This document shows positions 51,735-61,390 of a stretch of DNA of 64,000 nucleotides, in pieces; within the stretch, counting starts at the first letter, position 1, and every line of letters begins with the position of its first letter. The notes beneath the pieces were generated by a model. That model worked only from the letters and a program-made list of their open reading frames with translations, did not search any database and was not told the DNA's origin. The stretch is taken from positions 1,717,549-1,781,548 of the forward strand of contig NZ_LIUT01000001.1 in assembly GCF_001277345.1 (NCBI RefSeq). The letters run 5' to 3'. A program made the translations under genes and the position numbers. Source of the stretch: Paenibacillus solani (GTDB taxonomy: Bacteria > Bacillota > Bacilli > Paenibacillales > Paenibacillaceae).

Positions 51735-51766
51735 AAAAGGCGACTGCTTGGTGCGGTCGTCTTTTT
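51735..51766 (+). terminator. intrinsic terminator of asd
   Basis: AAAAGGCGACTGC pairs, with a few wobbles, with GCGGTCGTCTTTTT. Confidence 0.75.
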
Positions 51767-51944
51767 CTTGGTGTTTGTTCATGATTCATTCATTGACGGA
51801 TTTCATGGTTATCGTTTATAGTGAACTTTGCGCTTCAACGCCCAAAAGCAAAAAAGCACAAAAGTAGAAAAGCGCGAATTGACACTCAATAACTCGGGAT
51901 AGGGAGGAGTGCCTGTCCAACCATAAGCAAGGAGTTCGATCATC

Positions 51945-53321
51945 ATGGAACGACATCTTAGTTTCTCAAAAAGCATCATGCTTATTGTATTTATTCTGGT
52001 TATTCTGTTTATATCCATCTTTCTGCTCAAATCCGAGCCGCATATCCCGCTTCTGGTTGCGACAGTGGGTACAGCAGTGTTGCTGCGCTTATTCGGATTC
52101 TCCTGGAAGCAGCTCGAATCTGCCATCATTCAAGGTATTCAAACGGCGATTATGCCGATTCTGATTCTTTCGCTCATCGGTATTCTCATTGCGGTATGGA
52201 TGATGAGCGGTACTGTCCCGACCATTCTCTATTATGGCATGGATTATATCGAACCTCATTATTTTGCCGTGAGTGCGTTATATGTTACCATCGTAGTCTC
52301 CATGTTCACCGGCAGTTCCTTCACAACCGTCAGCACCGTGGGTGTAGCGCTCATGGGAATTGCCGTAACGACTGGGATTTCGCCAACACTGGCAGCAGGC
52401 GCTGTCATTTGCGGGGCATGTTTCGGTGATAAAATGTCGCCGCTATCCGACACGACCAACTTTGCTCCTGCTGTAGCTGGTGTATCTTTATTCACCCATA
52501 TCGGCCATATGGTCTATACTACGGTGCCAGCTCTGGTCGTGACAACGGTATTCTTCTTGCTCGCACCCATGGCCAGTACGATGGATTTATCATCACTGCA
52601 TCTAATTAAGACCGCGCTTAATGAAGGGTTTCATATCCATTGGCTAACTCTGATATCGCCACTAGCCGTGATTATATGCTCAATTAAGCGAATCCCGATT
52701 CTCCCGACACTGATCACCGGGATCGTTACTGGTCTCATCGTAACTGCGTTGGTTCAGCATCATACAGCTGTTGAAGTCTGGTTTAGCGTGATGCAGAACG
52801 GTTATAAAAGCCCGATTGCCAACGAAACCGTTGCATCAATTGTCAACCGCGGCGGCTTGCAATCGATGATGGGGTCCGTTTCCCTCATTCTGATTGCTTT
52901 GGCGTTAGGAGGGCTGCTTCAACATTGCGGCGTCATTGAGGCTTTCTTCCGTAGAGTCATGCAGCCGCTGAAGCGGAAGAGCAGCATCGTTATGATGACA
53001 GGCGCATCCTCGATGGCGGTTAACGGCATGACGGGCGAGCAATATTTATCGATTCTATTGCCTGGACAAATGTTCAGGGACGAATACACCCGCAGGGAGA
53101 TTCCCGCAAAGACGTTGTCACGTACTTTGGAGGATTGCGGCACACTGGTGAACCCCTTAATTCCATGGGGGGTTAGTGGGGCTTTCTTCGCGGCAGCGCT
53201 TGGAGTGCCGGTCATTGAATATGTTCCCTATGCCATCTTTTTATGGGTGAGTCCGCTCTTTACTTTTGCCTACGCTTTGATTCCACGATTACAGCGGAAC
53301 TCGCTAGGCGGGAAGAGTTAA
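51945..53321 (+). CDS. nhaC: NhaC-type Na+/H+ antiporter
   Basis: 458 residues with about eleven hydrophobic helices. The signature ICGACFGDKMSPLSDTTNFA, and TGSSFTTVSTVGVALMGIA, are NhaC-family motifs; the second half has QYLSILLPGQMF and LEDCGTLVNPLIPWGVSGAF. It exchanges cytoplasmic sodium (or, in MleN-type relatives, malate/lactate coupled) for protons at the membrane. ATG 51945 has AAGGAG ten bases upstream. It stands alone, closed by a hairpin at 53357. Confidence 0.92.
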   Translation: MERHLSFSKSIMLIVFILVILFISIFLLKSEPHIPLLVATVGTAVLLRLFGFSWKQLESAIIQGIQTAIMPILILSLIGILIAVWMMSGTVPTILYYGMDYIEPHYFAVSALYVTIVVSMFTGSSFTTVSTVGVALMGIAVTTGISPTLAAGAVICGACFGDKMSPLSDTTNFAPAVAGVSLFTHIGHMVYTTVPALVVTTVFFLLAPMASTMDLSSLHLIKTALNEGFHIHWLTLISPLAVIICSIKRIPILPTLITGIVTGLIVTALVQHHTAVEVWFSVMQNGYKSPIANETVASIVNRGGLQSMMGSVSLILIALALGGLLQHCGVIEAFFRRVMQPLKRKSSIVMMTGASSMAVNGMTGEQYLSILLPGQMFRDEYTRREIPAKTLSRTLEDCGTLVNPLIPWGVSGAFFAAALGVPVIEYVPYAIFLWVSPLFTFAYALIPRLQRNSLGGKS

Positions 53322-53356
53322 GGTTAATTGATAATCATATATGATAAATTTAGGCT

Positions 53357-53390
53357 TTGTCTCCCGGGTTTAGGGAGACAAGGCTTTTTT
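53357..53390 (+). terminator. intrinsic terminator of nhaC
   Basis: TTGTCTCCC-gggttta-GGGAGACAA followed by GGCTTTTTT. Confidence 0.85.
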
Positions 53391-53470
53391 ATATGCTATG
53401 ATGAGATCAATTTTAATAACGAAAAGTGAAATGCTGGTTTATAGAAAAGCTTCTGCTTGGAGGTTAAAAA

Positions 53471-54193
53471 ATGAATCATACGAATGAGAATGAGCCCATT
53501 GCCAGGGAGTTAATGGAGCAACATGTTAGGGCAATGTTTAGGCATGATGATGATATGCGGATACGCACAATCAATGAGCCTTGGCCAGGCGAGAAGCCTG
53601 CACCCCGGTTTTTCTTAGGTCGAACGATCGACGGTTCTGTTGTTTGGAGGATTCGTCATGATGTTCCTGAGAGGCTTGCAGGGCAATTGAAGGCATTGGT
53701 TGAGAATGAGCCAATCATTCTCAGTAACATCCAGACGAAGCCCAAACATTACGCTGATTATATGAGTCTTCTTCAAGCTGATCACAGCACAAGTGGTCCT
53801 TGTTACCTGATCTCTAGGCAAACCAAGCCGACAAAACAGACGGTATCGATCATCAGTGACAATATAGCCGAGCTTTCGCTCTCCGGCTTTGAATGGCTGA
53901 TCAAAGAAATAGATTATGACCAGCCGTGTGTTGGGCTATTACATGGGAATAGGGTTGCATCGGTTTGTCGCAGCGTCAGGATTACCCCTGATGCACACGA
54001 GGCCGGGTTGGAGACGTTAGATGAGTTCCGTGGAAGAGGCTATGCAGCTGCGGTTGTTGCCGGATGGGCAGCTGAGGTATATAAGAAGGGAGCGCTTCCG
54101 TTATACAGTACTTCATGGGAGAATACCTCTTCTCAGAGAGTGGCGAGTAAATTGGAGTTATCCTGTTACGGAGTTAACTTCACGATTTGGTAA
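53471..54193 (+). CDS. GNAT family N-acetyltransferase
   Basis: 240 residues, ATG after TTGGAGG. The acetyl-CoA binding motif A reads GLETLDEFRGRGYAAAVVAGW (about residues 180-200), with the R/Q-x-x-G-x-G/A loop as RGRGYA; the final WENTSSQRVASKL is motif B. The N-terminal ~130 residues have an unrelated-looking partner domain, as in FR47/DUF-type two-part GNATs. Acceptor substrate unknown. Stand-alone gene convergent with the HpaB-like gene on the other strand. Confidence 0.82.
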   Translation: MNHTNENEPIARELMEQHVRAMFRHDDDMRIRTINEPWPGEKPAPRFFLGRTIDGSVVWRIRHDVPERLAGQLKALVENEPIILSNIQTKPKHYADYMSLLQADHSTSGPCYLISRQTKPTKQTVSIISDNIAELSLSGFEWLIKEIDYDQPCVGLLHGNRVASVCRSVRITPDAHEAGLETLDEFRGRGYAAAVVAGWAAEVYKKGALPLYSTSWENTSSQRVASKLELSCYGVNFTIW

Positions 54194-54288
54194 CCATACT
54201 AAGCCTAGAGGGTTGTATTTCTCGGTTAAGGAAAGAAATCCAAATAGATTATTCGATATTTTAACGGGGACTAGCCGTCTATCTCGAC

Positions 54289-55743
54289 CTATTGTTTCTT
54301 ATTAATAAAATCAGTTATCCTGCTCTGAAGCTGGTCATGCTGGTCAAAATGGTTGTACATGCGATAGGCCACCGTCTGGGCATTTCCGAAGAAGAATCTT
54401 TCAAATTGGGTTTGCCGGCCGCCGAACGAGCTTGCACCAAGCTCCCAAGAAAGCCTGAATAATGCGAGGCGTTCCCGAGCCTCCGTTGTTGTTCCTTTTA
54501 AATACTGGTTAAGGTAGGGTCCAGAATCAGAGTGAAGGTCCAATTCGGAAGGAATCATGATTAAGCCGCTGGAGCCTAGCAACTGGATCATTTCTACCAT
54601 TTCAGTATAAAACTTGGAAAAGAGCAGGCTCGATGCGAAAAGTGGACTGGCGGCAGGAACGAAATACCCGAATTTATCCTCGCTGGCGCCTTGCTCGGAA
54701 GCCAATCTTAGCGCTTTGAAGGTTTCGAGAAAGGTAATGATTTTGGATACATTCATGATCATATGGGGTTCGAGCCCCACGTTCTGTTCATCTGCCAACG
54801 ACTCGAGTAAACCGAGCATGAATTCGGTTTTTACGATAAAACGTATGGTCATTTGATGGGCGATGTGTGTATGAAAGTGACTCTCACTGAATAATCGTCC
54901 GGCATAAGCCTCGTCCCCATAATAAAATACCCGTTCGTGAGGGACAAGCACGCGGTCGAAGATAACAAGTGTATCCATCTCTTCATATCTGGCACTCAGG
55001 GGATAATCATAGGTGGATGAAGCGCCATAGCTTTCACGGCATATAAAAGTCATCCCTGGTAAATCGTTGGGGACTGCAAAAGCAAAGGCATAAGGATTTA
55101 CGTCGCGGCACATGGTTGGAGCAGGTGTCGGAAATACCAGGATTTCTTCGCAAGTGGCACCTTGTGTTGCCATCATGAAAGCCCCGCTTACAATCATTCC
55201 CTCATCGTTAATTTCTATGACCTTGGCTGCTATAGAGTCTTCTTCAGTATCCTGTTGAGCGGATAATTTGCAAGAATAAGGCTGAATGAAAGCGTGAGAT
55301 AATGTAATATCATGATCACGACAGTATTTATAATAGTTCCTCAGATTTTCCGCATATTTGGGATTATGCTCCTCGAGGATATCGGCCGCTGTATAGAGCG
55401 ACATAATAGCTGTATTCATATAATCCGGAGCACGCCCTAAAAAGCCGTGGTGTCTGTTAGACCAGAGCTCCATCATCGTTCTGCGTTTCTGCAAATCCTC
55501 AACATTCCTCGGTGGCAGAAAAGACAGGCCGACTCTTTCTCCAGTATCGGGTGAAAGATATGTCATCTGTTCTATATACCGCGCATCGCACTGCATGTCG
55601 TATAGATCCGCCTGTGTTTGAATGAGGCCTCGGAAGGCAGGATGCTCGGATAATGGTCCTTCAATGCGTGAACCTTTATACCATATGTCGATATTCTGCT
55701 GATCAATCTGTTCGATATACTGCTTCCCCGATTTTATAGCCAC
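54289..55743 (-). CDS. HpaB-family FAD-dependent monooxygenase (4-hydroxyphenylacetate 3-hydroxylase type)
   Basis: 484 residues from GTG 55743 with GAGGTGA seven bases upstream on the minus strand. The fold is recognised from GLIQTQADLYDMQCD, HGFLGRAPDYMNTA (flavin/substrate pocket), SHAFIQPYSCK and VFDRVLVPHERVFYYGDE. HpaB-type oxygenases hydroxylate phenols with reduced flavin delivered by a separate reductase (HpaC), which is not encoded nearby. Close variants also act in pigment or antibiotic pathways, so the substrate is uncertain. Confidence 0.9.
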   Translation of the reverse strand: MAIKSGKQYIEQIDQQNIDIWYKGSRIEGPLSEHPAFRGLIQTQADLYDMQCDARYIEQMTYLSPDTGERVGLSFLPPRNVEDLQKRRTMMELWSNRHHGFLGRAPDYMNTAIMSLYTAADILEEHNPKYAENLRNYYKYCRDHDITLSHAFIQPYSCKLSAQQDTEEDSIAAKVIEINDEGMIVSGAFMMATQGATCEEILVFPTPAPTMCRDVNPYAFAFAVPNDLPGMTFICRESYGASSTYDYPLSARYEEMDTLVIFDRVLVPHERVFYYGDEAYAGRLFSESHFHTHIAHQMTIRFIVKTEFMLGLLESLADEQNVGLEPHMIMNVSKIITFLETFKALRLASEQGASEDKFGYFVPAASPLFASSLLFSKFYTEMVEMIQLLGSSGLIMIPSELDLHSDSGPYLNQYLKGTTTEARERLALFRLSWELGASSFGGRQTQFERFFFGNAQTVAYRMYNHFDQHDQLQSRITDFINKKQ

Positions 55744-55905
55744 GTATTCGTCACCTCATTTGCAGAATCGTATGCATTAATGAACATGTCTACTGCTGTT
55801 AATGTACGTCATTAGTCCATACGGAGTGCGTTGTCCGCCTGGAGCTTTGGGAAATATGCGAATGTACCCGAGAGGCTTAGATAAGGAGAGGGATACAAAC
55901 AAGAA

Positions 55906-55934
55906 GAAACGAGCCTAAACAGGCCCGTTTCTTG
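55906..55934. terminator. terminator of the VanY-like gene
   Basis: GAAACGAGCCT and AGGCCCGTTTC form a stem with a single mismatch around AAAC, followed on the minus strand by T residues. Confidence 0.75.
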
Positions 55935-55945
55935 ATATGCGATGA

Positions 55946-56725
55946 TTAGGATTGTCCCAAGTACTCCTCAAGCGTCAGATGTCGTTTCGATATTTCTCCT
56001 GCGATATACACGCCTACATAACGAACATGCCAAGGCTCATAAGAATAACCGGTTACTTTCTCTTGGTTTTTTCCATAACGAATGATGAATCCATATTTCG
56101 GTGCATTGGCTTTTAGCCATTTACCTTCCTTGGTATTGCCAAAGCTTTGTTCGAGCGCATAACCTACGGAAGCACTGGATATATCCATAGTCAGTCCGGT
56201 CTGATGCTCGCTTTGCCCTGGATGAGCGCTTGTCTTGTTGGCGACAGCTTCTCCTTTAATATTGGCGTTGCGCTGAAATATGGCTTTTTGGGTTGCATAG
56301 GAGCGATAACCCGACACGGCCCTCAAATCGATGCCGTCCTTCTTGGCGGCGGCGAACAGTTTTTCCAGCGCATTCGCTGCTATTTTTCTCATCTGCTTCT
56401 TGGGACTCGACCCCGAGAAGCTAAATGGTATATTAGGCACGACCAAGTCTTGTGGAATATAATTCGCTGGAAGATTCCTTTGCTTGTTGACCAGAACCAC
56501 TGTGCTCGATAGATTAGTGACGGTATGGATTCCATGGATCGTCTTCAGCGTTCGCTTCGCTGCATTATCCTCCAAGAACTTGGAAAATGATATACTGGAA
56601 GCAGATGCTGCTTCTACATTGTTAATACCGTTGGTGGTGCTTAGAAAACCGGATAAGGCCAGGGTTGTAACAACGGAGCCTATGATGACCTTGGGTATGA
56701 TGGTTTTAGCGATTTTAGTATGCAC
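55946..56725 (-). CDS. secreted D-alanyl-D-alanine carboxypeptidase, VanY/M15B family
   Basis: 259 residues from ATG 56725 (minus strand), with AAGGAGGG upstream. An N-terminal signal (IIGSVVTTLALSGFLS) is followed by the M15B peptidase: VSGYRSYATQKAIFQRN, SEHQTGLTMDIS giving the zinc His and Asp, and YEPWHVRYVG giving catalytic Glu and zinc His. It trims terminal D-Ala from peptidoglycan stem peptides outside the membrane. No vancomycin-resistance operon neighbours (VanHAX) are present, so a housekeeping wall role is more likely. Confidence 0.92.
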   Translation of the reverse strand: MHTKIAKTIIPKVIIGSVVTTLALSGFLSTTNGINNVEAASASSISFSKFLEDNAAKRTLKTIHGIHTVTNLSSTVVLVNKQRNLPANYIPQDLVVPNIPFSFSGSSPKKQMRKIAANALEKLFAAAKKDGIDLRAVSGYRSYATQKAIFQRNANIKGEAVANKTSAHPGQSEHQTGLTMDISSASVGYALEQSFGNTKEGKWLKANAPKYGFIIRYGKNQEKVTGYSYEPWHVRYVGVYIAGEISKRHLTLEEYLGQS

Positions 56726-56900
56726 TTGATGTCCCTCCTTGTCAGCTATCTACGAGTATATAAGAGAGTTATATCGGTAGAATGTCTGACTTGTTTCTGA
56801 ATTGTAAACAAAATAGATTAGATCGAATCTAATCATAACCCCACAATAGCGAATATTGATATGAAATAGAAACATTTTTCAACAAAAGGAGACAACATAG

Positions 56901-57464
56901 ATGGAAATACGCGATTATATCAAACAAGGGTTTGAAACCTATTACAACAAATATCGCCAAGTTACGGAGGATGGTTTCTGCAGGTGGATGCGCCCCGATG
57001 TCCCCGCCGAGATGAAGGTCGTTGACACAGGTGAAGAGTGGTCTATATGGAGGTTGGTTCCTTCCCAAGTAAGTGAAGATGATATCTATGCTATGGAAAA
57101 GGAATATGGTGTGACATTTCCCGAATGGTATAGAGCATTCATCTCTACGTACCATCACTACTTTGATGAGATACCGGAGCAGCCCGTGGACGCGCCGCTG
57201 GATAATGTGAGAGATATGTACAATCCCTTGTTGTGCCGGCGGGGTTATCTTCCTTTTACATGGGATTCTGAATACGGGAAAATATGGTGTATTGATGTGA
57301 GTGAAGATGCTGGCGAGGGAGGCGGAGCTATCTATGAGATCGAACACGAGATTTTGTTTGATTTGGATGAAGAACGGACGGATCGGGCCGAACTTAAAGA
57401 GTCGCTTGTATTGCTATACCCGGATTTTAAGGCGTATTTTGACGATACCTTCCTAAAGGGATGA
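56901..57464 (+). CDS. SMI1/KNR4 (SUKH) family protein
   Basis: 187 residues, ATG after AAAAGGAGAC. VSEDDIYAMEKEYGVTFPEWYRAF is split here as EDDIYAMEKEYGVTFPEW, the typical SUKH opening, and IWCIDVSEDAGEGGGAIYEI is the central strand. SUKH proteins often neutralise contact-dependent or polymorphic toxins, but also serve as house-keeping adaptors; no toxin gene is adjacent. The gene lies 32 bases before the phosphotransferase gene. Confidence 0.8.
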   Translation: MEIRDYIKQGFETYYNKYRQVTEDGFCRWMRPDVPAEMKVVDTGEEWSIWRLVPSQVSEDDIYAMEKEYGVTFPEWYRAFISTYHHYFDEIPEQPVDAPLDNVRDMYNPLLCRRGYLPFTWDSEYGKIWCIDVSEDAGEGGGAIYEIEHEILFDLDEERTDRAELKESLVLLYPDFKAYFDDTFLKG

Positions 57465-57496
57465 CGCGATTCATTTCATGATAAGGAGAGTTTCAT

Positions 57497-58471
57497 ATGC
57501 GAAATGAACAGCTGCAGGAAATTTTAAATGAATACGACATCCGGGAACCGGAGATTATCTTTATTCGGCATAATGAAAATCGAACCTATAAGGTAAAAAG
57601 CCATGATGGAAGTACATATCTGCTGCGCATTCATCAACCGGTAAAAGAAGGCATGGCTGGTCAGCAGCATACCTATGACGGTCTGCTGGGTGAACTGCAA
57701 ATGCTGGAGCACTTGTCCAGCTGGGATCATCTGCTTGTCCAAAGGCCTGTGCGTAATCGGACAGGTGAGCTGATCACGATCATCGAACATGAGGGGAAGT
57801 GCTGGAACAGCTCCGTGCTTACCTGGCTGGAAGGAAGAGACTTGCAGAAGGGTGACTTAAACGACAAGGTATTGGTCGAGAAGCTGGGGGCTCGCATTGC
57901 TGAGCTGCACAAATTCTATAGCCGATACGAGCAGGAGGGCTTGGACAAGCGTCCGAGTCAGGGGATTGCCTACAATCTATATATGATTGAGGTTATAAAG
58001 CAAGGATTAGCGAAAGATTTGTTTGCTTCCTCCGATGTTTCCATAATTGAACAAACGATAACGTTGGTTAACTCGCGCCTTGTGGACAGTGGTAACATCG
58101 AGGCTTCGGGGCTTATCCACGGTGATTTAAGCTTGGGGAATATCATCATGACCTCGAATGGAGAACTGTGTTTTATCGATTTTGGTTTTTTCGGACCAGG
58201 ATATAATTACACGGATGTTGCAATGGGGGCCATGATGGTTCCTTCGGAGCATCGGGATAAATTCCTGAAAGGGTATTATGGAAGTGACCATACAGGCAAA
58301 GAGAAGCTTGTAATGTTAGAAGGTTTCATGCTGCTGGCCATTATTGGCTATTATGTCTTTCAGATGGAGAATGAATCCGTTCATGCATGGATGCGTGAAC
58401 GAATGCCGAAGCTGTGTGCCGATTACTGCATGCCTTATTTGGAAGGTGAACGCATATTTTATTCCGTTTAA
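57497..58471 (+). CDS. aminoglycoside phosphotransferase (APH)-fold kinase
   Basis: 324 residues, ATG after AAGGAGAG. The small-molecule-kinase fold is shown by FIRHNENRTYKVKS with the nucleotide loop, SYLLRIHQPV-type strand (YLLRIHQP), catalytic loop LIHGDLSLGNIIM (HGDxxxxN) and metal motif CFIDFGFFGPGYNYTD. APH-fold enzymes phosphorylate aminoglycosides, homoserine, choline or other alcohols; nothing here fixes the substrate. Together with the nearby nucleotidyltransferase-like and methyltransferase genes it gives a set of small-molecule modifiers. Confidence 0.85.
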   Translation: MRNEQLQEILNEYDIREPEIIFIRHNENRTYKVKSHDGSTYLLRIHQPVKEGMAGQQHTYDGLLGELQMLEHLSSWDHLLVQRPVRNRTGELITIIEHEGKCWNSSVLTWLEGRDLQKGDLNDKVLVEKLGARIAELHKFYSRYEQEGLDKRPSQGIAYNLYMIEVIKQGLAKDLFASSDVSIIEQTITLVNSRLVDSGNIEASGLIHGDLSLGNIIMTSNGELCFIDFGFFGPGYNYTDVAMGAMMVPSEHRDKFLKGYYGSDHTGKEKLVMLEGFMLLAIIGYYVFQMENESVHAWMRERMPKLCADYCMPYLEGERIFYSV

Positions 58472-58601
58472 ATCCGGGGACAGGCAATACAGGAATTGAT
58501 ATCCGTGAAACTTAATTATAAGTATTCATTCCCTTGGTCAGCAGGCTGATCGGGTGATACCATATGAGATGTACAACATAAGGTTTAGAGGTGAACACCG
58601 T

Positions 58602-59198
58602 ATGGAGGAAAGCAAACTTCTGCTGCAACAAAAAGCTCTCCAGGATGAGGCTTCTGAGGTAGCAGATGAACTACGACTTTACGAGTTATTAAGTCAAGCA
58701 GGCGAACCAGTGCGTGTCGGCAGTTCAGCCCTCGGGTTGATGGTATGGAGAGACCTGGACATGACGGTAAAATGTTCTCGGATGAATCATTCATTAGTAG
58801 TACAAATCGCATCAGAACTCATGCTCCATGTCGGTGTACGGGAGCTGAAGTTCATTAATGATACTGGAGTTTATAATACAGATCCCGCTTATCCTGATGG
58901 ATTGTATATTGGCCTGAAGTATAAATCTAAGCGCGGGAAGGATTGGTCCTTGGACATTTGGTTCGTAGACGAACCGGAGAGACAACCTGACTTGAACCAT
59001 ATCATAACGATGCCTGAACGGCTGACTCAGGAGCGCCGGGAAGCTATACTGAGAATCAAAAATCGCTGGGCAAGCCGTGAAGAATATGGCAAGACTGTGC
59101 GAAGCTTCGATATTTATACAGCGGTTCTTGAAGAAAACGTAAGTACGGTGGAACAGTTTCAGGCTTGGCTGAATCAAAGGTCCATGAATAAACAATAA
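58602..59198 (+). CDS. nucleotidyltransferase-fold protein
   Basis: 198 residues from ATG 58602, eight bases after AGAGGTG; ATG 58554 lacks a site. VRVGSSALGLMVWRDLDMTV has the GS-x(8-12)-D-x-D arrangement of the pol-beta nucleotidyltransferase fold, and DWSLDIWFVDEP supplies a third acidic strand. No family closer than this is recognised. Such enzymes may modify drugs or RNA, or be inactive. It follows the APH-fold gene after 130 bases and is 31 bases before a methyltransferase. Confidence 0.65.
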   Translation: MEESKLLLQQKALQDEASEVADELRLYELLSQAGEPVRVGSSALGLMVWRDLDMTVKCSRMNHSLVVQIASELMLHVGVRELKFINDTGVYNTDPAYPDGLYIGLKYKSKRGKDWSLDIWFVDEPERQPDLNHIITMPERLTQERREAILRIKNRWASREEYGKTVRSFDIYTAVLEENVSTVEQFQAWLNQRSMNKQ

Positions 59199-59229
59199 AG
59201 CCCATGATTTAATAATAGGAGATTTGCAT

Positions 59230-59991
59230 ATGGATATTATCAAGCACAACCAAGACAATTGGGAGCTTAAAGTAAAACAGCAAAATCAGTGGACTGTTCC
59301 TGTAAGCAGCGAAGAAATCCAGAACGCGAGAATGGGCGAATGGTCTATTATCGTCACCTCAACCAAGCCAGTGCCCAAAGAATGGTTTCCTGAACTAAGT
59401 GGGAAGAATGTGCTCTGCCTAGCTTCTGGTGGAGGGCAGCAAGGACCTGTTTTGGCCGCTGCGGGAGCAAGTGTAACCGTGTTGGATCTGTCCGATTCTC
59501 AATTGGAGCAGGATCGTTACGTAGCCAAACGGGATGGATTGTCCATTCGGACGGTTCTCGGTTCAATGACGGATTTAAGCATGTTTGATTCTGAGAGTTT
59601 TGATTTGTTGGTTCATCCCGTATCTAACCTTTATGTGCCTCATATTCAGCCGGTCTGGCAGGAGGCATATCGCGTATTGAAGCATGGTGGCATTATGATA
59701 AGTGGTTTTATGAACCCGGTTTTTTATTTATTCGACTGGGAACTGGAAGAACAGGGTACGCTTCAAGTGAAGCATACTCTTCCATATTCGGAACTGGATT
59801 ATGCCTCGGAAGAAGAGATCGTTAAAAGCGGGGTAGCATTGGAATTCGGACATACGTTGGAGCAGCAAATTGGAGGTCAGATCCAGTCCGGATTTATGAT
59901 TGCCGGGTTATACGAGGATTCCTTCGGAGGCAAGAAATTGTTGGATCGTTATGCGAACAGTTTTATTGCGACAAGGGCCATAAAGCCATAA
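59230..59991 (+). CDS. class I SAM-dependent methyltransferase
   Basis: 253 residues from ATG 59230, nine bases after AGGAG. The N-terminal ~60 residues are an extra cap (DNWELKVKQQNQWTVPVS), then motif I KNVLCLASGGGQQGPVLAAAG with an unusual Ser-Gly-Gly-Gly loop, VTVLDLSDSQLEQD (motif II), and FDLLVHPVSNLYVPH (post-II). This LASGGGQQGP form is a distinct subgroup of Bacillota methyltransferases. Substrate unknown. Confidence 0.88.
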   Translation: MDIIKHNQDNWELKVKQQNQWTVPVSSEEIQNARMGEWSIIVTSTKPVPKEWFPELSGKNVLCLASGGGQQGPVLAAAGASVTVLDLSDSQLEQDRYVAKRDGLSIRTVLGSMTDLSMFDSESFDLLVHPVSNLYVPHIQPVWQEAYRVLKHGGIMISGFMNPVFYLFDWELEEQGTLQVKHTLPYSELDYASEEEIVKSGVALEFGHTLEQQIGGQIQSGFMIAGLYEDSFGGKKLLDRYANSFIATRAIKP

Positions 59992-60020
59992 CATCATGTT
60001 GATTTCCAGAGTTTAACAGA

Positions 60021-60052
60021 AGAGTCATCCTTACGGATGGCTTTTCTTTTTT
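60021..60052 (+). terminator. intrinsic terminator
   Basis: AAGAGTCATCC pairs with GGATGGCTTTT (one G-T pair) and is followed by CTTTTTT. Confidence 0.75.
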
Positions 60053-60160
60053 AAGTATATGTAAAACTTAAGCAAATCCTATTTTTTAAATATTATCCAT
60101 ATGGTTTAGCCTGTGATAGCATAATCGTATATCTGGGAAGAGTAGAGAGGAAGGATAGAT

Positions 60161-61381
60161 ATGAATTCAGCCTATTGGTTAACAAATGCCCGATTAGAGA
60201 GTGGTTATGAAGTTCAAGATGGTGTGATTACGGGAACAAAGACGGAGATTCGCCATTTATTCATAGAGGATGGAAAAATCGCGAGAATCGTAGATTCGAA
60301 TACAATCATAACAGATGAGTGGCCTCAGCAAGATGCGAAGGGTTTATTGCTTCTACCATCCTTTATTGAGAAGCACTGTCATTTGGATAAAACTCTGCTT
60401 GGTGACCGATGGCGTTCCGTTACGCCGGTGTCCAGCATTTTCGAACGTTTGGATATCGAGAAAGCAACACTTCCTTCGCTGGGTACGTTGACGCAAGAGC
60501 GTGCGGAGCAGCTGCTTCAAATTTACTTGGAGTCAGGCGTAACCCATGTGCGTACGCATGTCGATATCTATCCGGAAGCCGGATTAGATAATTTAGAAGC
60601 GGTTCAGCAAGCATTACGCGCATTTGAAGGAAAGTTATCCTATGAGATCGTAGCTTTTCCGCAGCATGGTTTGCTGCGCTCTAAATCAGCAGAGTTAGTG
60701 AGACAAGCACTTCGCAGCGGAGCAGGCTTGGTTGGCGGGGTGGACCCGGCGACGGTGGATGGCGATATTGAAGCATCCTTGCAGCAGATGGTGGAGCTGG
60801 CAGTCGAAGCTAATGCGGGAATCGACCTGCATCTGCATGATGCCGGCCATCTGGGAACATTCACGATGAAGCGATTAGCTCAGTTGACTATTGAAGCTGG
60901 ACTGCAAGGCAAGGTTGCGATCAGCCATGCATTTGGTCTTGGCGATATCACTGCATCTCAAGCAGAGCAAATGGGGGAGCTGCTCGCTGATGCCGGGGTT
61001 GCCATTATTACAAGCGTGCCTATTGACCGAAAGTTTCCGCCGGTTGGCTTACTGCACCAGCACGGTGTAGAGGTAGCAGTCGGGTGCGATAATATTTTTG
61101 ATGTGTGGTCGCCATTCGGTAATGGGGACATACTGGAGCGCGTTAGCAGACTGGCGGAAGTATCCAAGTGGGTGGATGAACGTTCCTTAGCGCAAACACT
61201 TCAATATATTACCGGCGGTACTACTCCGTTAAACCATGACGGGGAACAGGTATGGCCGCAGATTGGTGATGTTGCGAGTATTGTATTCGTACAAGCTTCA
61301 TGTTCGGCTGAAGCTGTTGCGAGAAGATCCCAACGCGTGGCGACGATGTTTCAGGGACAGATCGTTTCCGGTTCGTTATAG
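60161..61381 (+). CDS. cytosine-deaminase-like amidohydrolase
   Basis: 406 residues, ATG after GAGAGGAAGG. The metal centre is that of the cytosine deaminase/CodA group: LPSFIEKHCHLDKTLLGDRW (HxH), THVRTHVDIYPEAG, IDLHLHDAGHLG, VAISHAFGLGD and VAVGCDNIFDVWSPFGNGD. It hydrolytically deaminates or opens a ring compound in the cytosol; cytosine itself is not certain because several related hydrolases share these motifs. It lies nine bases ahead of a histidine kinase gene, so all three genes to 63562 appear to be one transcript. Confidence 0.85.
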   Translation: MNSAYWLTNARLESGYEVQDGVITGTKTEIRHLFIEDGKIARIVDSNTIITDEWPQQDAKGLLLLPSFIEKHCHLDKTLLGDRWRSVTPVSSIFERLDIEKATLPSLGTLTQERAEQLLQIYLESGVTHVRTHVDIYPEAGLDNLEAVQQALRAFEGKLSYEIVAFPQHGLLRSKSAELVRQALRSGAGLVGGVDPATVDGDIEASLQQMVELAVEANAGIDLHLHDAGHLGTFTMKRLAQLTIEAGLQGKVAISHAFGLGDITASQAEQMGELLADAGVAIITSVPIDRKFPPVGLLHQHGVEVAVGCDNIFDVWSPFGNGDILERVSRLAEVSKWVDERSLAQTLQYITGGTTPLNHDGEQVWPQIGDVASIVFVQASCSAEAVARRSQRVATMFQGQIVSGSL

Positions 61382-61390
61382 GCGACGTTC

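Noticed and set aside
54021..54305. 94-residue ORF running past the GNAT stop
   Set aside because: It is the shifted-frame shadow of the GNAT C-terminus with basic, low-quality composition and no RBS.
55946..56725. Vancomycin-resistance locus
   Set aside because: Only the VanY-type carboxypeptidase is present; no VanR/S, VanH, D-Ala-D-Lac ligase or VanX lies nearby, and M15B peptidases are common wall enzymes.
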